A stretch of 10,504 nucleotides of DNA, taken from Candidatus Adiutrix sp. Lineage in GTDB: Bacteria; Desulfobacterota; Desulfarculia; Adiutricales; Adiutricaceae. Position numbers and translations under genes: made by a program. Below the pieces are notes generated by a model, which saw only the letters and a list, made by a program, of their open reading frames with translations, was not told the origin of the DNA and did not search any database. Position 1 is the stretch's first letter. Each line of letters opens with the position of its first letter. Of the stretch, positions 6,246 through 10,504 are shown piece by piece. The DNA lies in assembly GCA_031286085.1 (NCBI GenBank), contig JAITUX010000178.1, positions 1 to 10,504 on the forward strand, given 5' to 3'.

Positions 6246-6331
6246 GATCATGCTCCTGGAACCTGAGAGTTTCGGTAAACCTTGCCCCTTCGGTGGCGGC
6301 CAAGCCCAGTAGGCCGCTCTCTCGCATGATC
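6246..6331 (-). ncRNA. glycine riboswitch aptamer (gcvT motif) upstream of the grd operon
   Basis: The leader RNA contains the conserved glycine aptamer in order: the 5' half GATCATGC of P1 (6331-6324), GAGAG, an internal stem GCGGCC/GGCCGC, the core CACCGAAGGGGCAA, then GAAACTCTCAGG and CCAGGA, then GCATGATC (6253-6246) closing a perfect 8-bp P1. GAGAG pairs with CTCTC as in the known fold. Only one complete aptamer is visible. The following 70 bases can form further pairing (CTCTG with CAGAG, GCCC with GGGC) that may act as a partner or ghost aptamer, or as the switching part. Glycine riboswitches usually turn genes on when glycine is present, which suits an operon that consumes glycine. 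The leader runs from about 6340 to the grdX start at 6172. Confidence 0.93.
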
Positions 6332-6346
6332 TTCATCCGCTGGCTT

Positions 6347-6375
6347 ATTATACAGAAAACCGCCGGCGCCCGCAA
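6347..6375 (-). promoter_or_regulatory. sigma-70-type promoter for the glycine riboswitch and grd operon
   Basis: The -10 element is a perfect TATAAT (6352-6347), standing out in GC-rich DNA. Seventeen bases upstream is TTGCGG (6375-6370), a partial match to TTGACA (TTG conserved). The predicted RNA start is near 6340, about 10 bases before riboswitch stem P1, which is a sensible leader layout. It lies 28 bases after the recN stop codon, so grd need not depend on recN transcription. Confidence 0.7.
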
Positions 6376-6398
6376 GGCCGAAACGGCCGGGGGGGGGG
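6376..6398. repeat. short hairpin and ten-base homopolymer tract after recN
   Basis: GGCCG-AAA-CGGCC (6376-6388) is a 5-bp stem just beyond the end of recN, next to ten G in a row on the + strand (6389-6398; C in the recN mRNA). The hairpin lacks a U-tract, so it is at best a weak recN terminator. The homopolymer is a likely place for slippage or sequencing error but lies outside any gene. Confidence 0.4.
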
Positions 6399-6402
6399 AG
6401 AC

Positions 6403-8073
6403 TCAGCCGCCCAGCAATCGTTCGGCCAGGGCCGCCGCCTCCGGGCTGGGGGCGGCCCCTCCCAGCATCCGCGCCAGTTCCTCCACCCGTTCCCGGGGCT
6501 CCAGGGGAATTATGTCCGTCATGGTGCGGCCCTGGTCTCCGGCCAGCCCCTTGACCACCCTGAAATGCCGTCCGGGCAGGGCGGCCACCCGGGGCAGATG
6601 GGTGATTATCACCAACTGGCGCCGGCCGGCCAGCTCGGCCAGGCTCCCGGCCACGGCCTCGGCCGCGACCCCGCCCAAGCCGGCGTCTATTTCGTCAAAG
6701 ACCAGCATCTGGTCTCCGGGCCGGTCTTCCACGGTCTTCAAAGCCAAAAGCACCCGGGAAAGTTCACCCCCCGAGGCGATGCGGCCCAAGGGCGCCCGGC
6801 CTTCCCCGGGATTGGGGCTGAACAGGAAATCAACCCGGTCAAAACCGGACGGCCCCAGGCGGCCGGCCTTTTCCTCCGGCGTCTCCAGCTCGACTTCCAT
6901 GGTCATCTTGGGGAAACCCAAGGGTCTCAAGGCGGCGGTGAGGCGGGCGACCAGGTGGTCAGCCGCCCCTCGGCGGGCCTGGGAGAGCCTTTCGGCCGCC
7001 GTGAGGGCCCGGGCCAGGGCGGCCTCTTTTTCGCGGGCCAGACGGGCCCTATCCAGCCCGGCCCCGTCCAGGCGGTCCAGGATTTCCGCCAGCCGGCGGC
7101 CCCGGGCGATGAGTTCCGCCAGGGTGAGGCCGTATTTGCGCCTGACTTTGGCCAGATCGTTCAGGCGGTCCTCCACCCATTCCAAGCGTTCGGGGCTGAC
7201 CTCCAGGTTCCGGCTGAAAATTTCCAGTTCCGCCGCCAGGTCGGCCAACTGATGGGCGCAAGTCTCCGCCGTGGCCAGACCCTCGGCCAGACGCGGCTCC
7301 AGGCCGGCGGCCGTCTCCAGCCCGCGCCGGACCCGGCCCAGCTTTTCCACCACATTGCCGGGCTCGCCGCCCAAGAGGGCCACGGCGGCGGCCAGGCTTT
7401 CGGCCAGGCGGCCGCTGTGGCGGGCGGCGTTTTTTTCCGCCAGGAGTTCTTCGTCCTCGTCCGGCCGCGGGTTAAGCTTTTTGATTTCCTCAAGCTGGAA
7501 TTCGTAGAGATCGCGCTTTTCCGCGTCTTCGCGCAGGCTCTCCTCCAGGGCCGCCAGTTCCCCGGCCGCCCTGGTAAGGCCCGTCCAGGCGGCGGTCATT
7601 TCCGCCAAAAGTTCCGCGTGGCCGCCGAAGCGGTCGAGATAGTCCAAGAGGCGGCCCGGCCTGGTCAGGGACTGCTGTTCATGCTGGCCGGAGATGCTCA
7701 AAAGTTCATCCCCCAGCCGGGCCAGCTGGGCCACCGAGGCCGGCGCGCCGCCGATGTAGGCCCGCCCCCGCCCGGACGCGTTGACCACCCGGCGCAAAAG
7801 AAGCTCGTCGGTCGGCGCCAGGCCCTGCTCGGCCAAGAGGGGGGCGAAGGCTTCCGGGTCGGCCAGGTGGAAAAGGCCGGCGACCTCGGCCTCTTCGGCC
7901 CCGGCCCGCACCAGTTCCGCCCCGCCCCGGCGGCCGGTCAAAAGGCCCAGGGCGCCCACCAGGATGCTTTTGCCCGCCCCGGTCTCGCCGGTCATGAGGT
8001 TGGCCCCGGGCCCGAAAGTGATGGTCAGGGCCTCGATGAGGGCCAGATTCCTGACGGTCAGCTCGGTCAGCAC
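6403..8073 (-). CDS. recN: DNA repair protein RecN (SMC-like ATPase)
   Basis: RecN is a cytoplasmic SMC-family ATPase that acts early in recombinational repair of double-strand breaks. The 556-residue length is normal for the family. The N-terminus LTVRNLALIEALTITFGPG leads to Walker A GETGAGKS (29-36). The middle is a long Glu/Arg/Leu-rich coiled coil. The C-terminal head has the signature ASGGELSRV (433-441), Walker B LVFDEIDAGLGG (457-468) and the ITHLPRVAA motif after it. I chose the GTG at 8073 because the conserved N-terminus begins there; an upstream in-frame start at 8205 adds 44 low-complexity residues and lies inside the preceding gene. The start overlaps the end of that gene by 7 bases, so the two are probably coupled in translation. 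No SOS operator can be recognised. The stop is TGA. Confidence 0.96.
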   Translation of the reverse strand: MLTELTVRNLALIEALTITFGPGANLMTGETGAGKSILVGALGLLTGRRGGAELVRAGAEEAEVAGLFHLADPEAFAPLLAEQGLAPTDELLLRRVVNASGRGRAYIGGAPASVAQLARLGDELLSISGQHEQQSLTRPGRLLDYLDRFGGHAELLAEMTAAWTGLTRAAGELAALEESLREDAEKRDLYEFQLEEIKKLNPRPDEDEELLAEKNAARHSGRLAESLAAAVALLGGEPGNVVEKLGRVRRGLETAAGLEPRLAEGLATAETCAHQLADLAAELEIFSRNLEVSPERLEWVEDRLNDLAKVRRKYGLTLAELIARGRRLAEILDRLDGAGLDRARLAREKEAALARALTAAERLSQARRGAADHLVARLTAALRPLGFPKMTMEVELETPEEKAGRLGPSGFDRVDFLFSPNPGEGRAPLGRIASGGELSRVLLALKTVEDRPGDQMLVFDEIDAGLGGVAAEAVAGSLAELAGRRQLVIITHLPRVAALPGRHFRVVKGLAGDQGRTMTDIIPLEPRERVEELARMLGGAAPSPEAAALAERLLGG

Positions 8074-9110
8074 ATTCCGGTCTCGCGCCTTAGATAAAGG
8101 GCGGCCTCGACCGCCAAGGCCAGGGCCGCGGACGCCTCGTTCTCCGGCAGGGTTCCCAGGCCGCAGGCCGTGGTGACCAGGGATTGGCGGGCCAGAAGTT
8201 CCCAAGGCACGCCTTGGCCGGCCAAGCCCCGCCAGGCGTCCAGGAGACGGCCGGCCAGGAAGCCGGCGGTCAGGTCCTGGCGGAAGCCGACGGTCGGAAC
8301 CAGGCCCCAGGCGATACGGCCGCCCCTTTCCAGAAAAGCCTTGATGGGCCCCGGGTAGAGGCAGAATTGCTCCAGAACCGTGAAGGCGTCGAAGTTCACT
8401 ATGTCCAGACCCGAGCCCAAAAGTAGGGACCAGTCGGTGTTGCCGCAGACATGGGCGCCCAAGAGGGCCGGGCCGCCTTGGCGGACCACGGCGCCGGCCG
8501 AGTCCATGGCCTGGAGGACCTTTTCCGCGCTCAGGGTGGAAAAGGCCGAGCCGAAAGCGGTCAGGCCCGGCTCGTCCAGGAAGACCACCGGGGTTCGCCC
8601 CAGGGCCCGGACCTGGGCGGCCGCCCAGGCGGCCTTGCCGCCCAAGGCCAAGGCCGCGGCCTCCAGCATCTCCGGGTCGTCCCCCAGGGTTTTTTGTCCG
8701 TCTTCCAGCAAAACCATCTGGCCGAAGGTTACGGGCCCCAGGATCTGGACTTTTAAAAAATCAGGCCCGAAAGCGGGGTCGGAACGGGCCCGGTCCAAAA
8801 AGGCGTCCCAGCCCAGGCGGGAGCGGGGGGCCAGGGCCAGAAAATCCCTTTCCCCGGCCAGGAAACGGGCGTAAAAAGCGGCCAGTTCCTCTTCCCGGCC
8901 CTGGCTCCGGACCCGGACCTGGCGCTTGTCCGGGTCAACCGCCAGAGCCGGGAGACCGTCCAAGGCGCTCCAGAACATGTCTTCCCAAAAGCTTGAGGCT
9001 ACCATCTGGGGCGCGGCCGGCACGGTCAGGGCGGCCAGGTCTCTCAAGGCCGGCCCGACCTCCCGGTAAGGGAAGGAGCCGATGGCCGTGGTGGCGAAGG
9101 GGGCGAGCAT
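8067..9110 (-). CDS. short MetE-type (UROD/MetE-like fold) zinc methyltransferase, possible folate-independent methionine synthase
   Basis: The 347-residue protein resembles only the C-terminal catalytic half of cobalamin-independent methionine synthase. Its start TTAIGSFPY (7-15) is the usual opening of MetE catalytic domains. FLDEPGL (177-183) fits the MetE DEP motif with a glutamate near the metal. HVC (220-222) and the cysteine in TTACGLG (C316) match the His-x-Cys...Cys zinc site that activates a thiol acceptor. The N-terminal half of MetE, needed with methyl-folate, is absent. Such short core-MetE proteins include methionine synthases that take methyl groups from corrinoid proteins and also other thiol methyltransferases, so the substrate is not settled. 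The ATG at 9110 has GGGAG 5 bases upstream. The stop overlaps the recN start and the next gene upstream ends 36 bases away, so it probably sits in one operon with both neighbours. Confidence 0.8.
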   Translation of the reverse strand: MLAPFATTAIGSFPYREVGPALRDLAALTVPAAPQMVASSFWEDMFWSALDGLPALAVDPDKRQVRVRSQGREEELAAFYARFLAGERDFLALAPRSRLGWDAFLDRARSDPAFGPDFLKVQILGPVTFGQMVLLEDGQKTLGDDPEMLEAAALALGGKAAWAAAQVRALGRTPVVFLDEPGLTAFGSAFSTLSAEKVLQAMDSAGAVVRQGGPALLGAHVCGNTDWSLLLGSGLDIVNFDAFTVLEQFCLYPGPIKAFLERGGRIAWGLVPTVGFRQDLTAGFLAGRLLDAWRGLAGQGVPWELLARQSLVTTACGLGTLPENEASAALALAVEAALYLRRETGMC

Positions 9111-9146
9111 ATTTTCTCCCGATTTAGGCTGAAGGGGCGGGAAGCC

Positions 9147-10504
9147 TCAACCAGGCAGGGCGGACAGGAGGTTGTCGCCGATGCTCAGGTAACGGTTGAA
9201 GGCTTGGACCAGGGCCAGTTTTTTGCGATAGACCGCCTCGATGAAAGCCTCTTTTTCGCCCAAGGCCTCGTCAAGGTCGCACAGAAGGGGCCGGCCGGCC
9301 TCCCAGGACACCGCGGCCAATCCGGCCTGCCGGGCCAGGTGGGCGGCCCGGTGGCGGAGGGCCAGGGTGGCGCCCCGGTGAAAGAGGTCGCCGGTCAGGC
9401 CCTCTTCGGCTTCCTGTTGGATAAGGACGGCAAAGAGAGTCAGGGGCAGATGGAAAAACCGGACGTTGAAATAAAGGTCGCCGGCCAGCCGCCGGGCGGC
9501 CAGTTCCCGGGGACGGCCGCCGGCTCCGGCCCAGGCCGTCTTGACGTGGGCGGCCATGAAATCGATGAAACGGTCCGGGCCCAGGTTTTCCAGGGGACTG
9601 AAGGGCGCCAGGCGGCCGGCGAATTCCAGCCGGAAGGCGGCCTCGCCCCGGCCGGCCATATAATTGAGCAGTCTGCCCAGGGCCGCGGACTGGTCGCCGC
9701 TTTCAGCCCAGAGGTCGAAGAACAGCCGTTCCCAGAAACCGCCTTCGCCGGGCTTGAAATCGGCGGCGTTTTTGAGGAGGGCGGCCAGACGGCCGGGTTC
9801 CAGTATTTCCGGCGGCCAGGCGGTCATATGGCGGACCAGCTTGGGGCAATGGGGCTGGATCAGGGCCAGGGCGCCTTCGCGGTCGCTGAAGTCGGACAGG
9901 TGGACGGTGGTTTCCGGGCCGCGGGCCGCCCGGACCAGCCGCAGAAATTCCCCGTCCGTCAGCCCCTGGGCCGAGGCCAGCTCCCTGGCCATGGCCGCCA
10001 GGCGCTCTTCCACCGCCTCCCGGCCCGCCAGGCGGGGGGTGGATTCCACCAATTCCAAACCCACGGGCCGGCCGAAATAGATTGAATCGAAGCGGGTGGC
10101 CAAGGCGGGCGGCAGGGCCGGCGCCCGGTCCGGTTCCAGGGGGCCGGCCTCGCTTTCGGCCGCGGGGCTGGCCAAGACCAGGGAACCGGCCAGAACCAGG
10201 CTGAACAGGCCGCGCCGGGCCACCTTCTTGGCCCCTTCCAAGACCTGGCGTCCCAGGCTGAAACCGCCGCCGGTCCCGGTCCGGCCCAAGGCCGGAGACG
10301 GCAAGTCGGCCGCGGCCGGGGGGGCCGGGAGCGGGGCCTCGGCCGAGGCCCCGGCGTGGGCCACCAGGGTCCAATACAACAGGGAGAGCTGGTCCTGCCT
10401 CTCTTCCAGTTCCTGGATGCGCACCTTGCGCCGGCCCAATTCCTCCGTCAGGTTGTCCACCTGGCGGGTCTGGCTTTCCAGGCGGTTGCGCATTTCTCCC
10501 AGGC
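9147..10504 (-). CDS. coiled-coil, single-membrane-anchor protein of unknown function (5' end cut by the window)
   Basis: I do not recognise a family. The frame stays open to the window edge, so the start probably lies outside. An ATG at 10493 exists, but the coiled coil seems to continue through it and its GGGAG is only 2 bases away. From that ATG (448 residues): 1-40 are a charged heptad-like coiled coil (QVDNLTEELGRRKVRIQELE), 48-75 a Pro/Ala-rich linker, 89-94 a basic patch (KKVARR), then a hydrophobic segment (95-110, GLFSLVLAGSLVLASP) and AAESEAG, like an internal signal anchor. The remaining 330 or so residues are mostly helical with no visible catalytic motif and would lie outside the membrane: coil inside, domain outside. 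It comes first in the run with the MetE-like gene and recN. The stop is TGA. Confidence 0.7.
   Translation of the reverse strand, partial: LGEMRNRLESQTRQVDNLTEELGRRKVRIQELEERQDQLSLLYWTLVAHAGASAEAPLPAPPAAADLPSPALGRTGTGGGFSLGRQVLEGAKKVARRGLFSLVLAGSLVLASPAAESEAGPLEPDRAPALPPALATRFDSIYFGRPVGLELVESTPRLAGREAVEERLAAMARELASAQGLTDGEFLRLVRAARGPETTVHLSDFSDREGALALIQPHCPKLVRHMTAWPPEILEPGRLAALLKNAADFKPGEGGFWERLFFDLWAESGDQSAALGRLLNYMAGRGEAAFRLEFAGRLAPFSPLENLGPDRFIDFMAAHVKTAWAGAGGRPRELAARRLAGDLYFNVRFFHLPLTLFAVLIQQEAEEGLTGDLFHRGATLALRHRAAHLARQAGLAAVSWEAGRPLLCDLDEALGEKEAFIEAVYRKKLALVQAFNRYLSIGDNLLSALPG

Noticed and set aside
6565..8097. 510-codon open frame on the + strand
   Set aside because: Antisense shadow of recN. 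Its product is Gly/Gln/Pro-rich without domains, while the - strand has complete Walker and signature motifs.
8074..8205. Longer recN start at 8205
   Set aside because: The extra 44 residues are Gly/Arg/Pro-rich, lie inside the upstream gene and have no counterpart in RecN.

Overview
The window is a GC-rich (visibly well above 60%) stretch from an anaerobic, selenium-using bacterium. The genes that show this are a glycine reductase cluster with two UGA-containing selenoprotein genes, a selenocysteine synthase (selA) and a tRNA-Sec. The GC content and the neighbours (recN, a short MetE-like methyltransferase) would fit Desulfobacterota (a deltaproteobacterium-like anaerobe) or Synergistota. 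This is an inference; nothing in the window fixes the lineage. Apart from one small gene on the + strand at the left edge, everything is read leftward from the - strand.

Right side, in transcription order: an unrecognised coiled-coil plus membrane-anchor protein, cut off by the window edge (9147-10504); a short MetE-type methyltransferase (8067-9110); and recN (6403-8073), whose start overlaps the preceding stop codon. Then comes a 230-base gap with a promoter-like site and a well-conserved glycine riboswitch aptamer (6246-6331).

Centre: the riboswitch leads into grdX (5621-6172), grdE (4345-5640), grdB (2962-4263), grdA (2380-2856) and selA (877-2277), with tRNA-Sec (766-863) 13 bases after selA. 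GrdB and GrdA each have an in-frame UGA at the known selenocysteine position, with a bacterial SECIS-like hairpin just downstream. The layout implies a feed-forward unit: glycine turns on glycine reductase and, on the same strand without an obvious break, the machinery that makes and carries the Sec residues the reductase needs. GrdC/GrdD (the acetyl-phosphate-forming protein C), thioredoxin and SelB are not in the window.

Two things stand out. First, grdX also has an in-frame UGA (codon 20), followed by an 8-bp hairpin with a G-first loop much like that of grdB. It is either an unexpected Sec-containing GrdX or a nonsense mutation. Second, a perfect 20-bp inverted repeat, AT-rich in its inner half, sits between grdA and selA and may set their relative expression.

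Left edge: bases 1-205 are AT-rich and carry no recognisable gene. They are followed by a possible 26-codon leader ORF and a small secreted protein with a duplicated Lys/Ala-rich helix (290-670), which converges on the tRNA-Sec.
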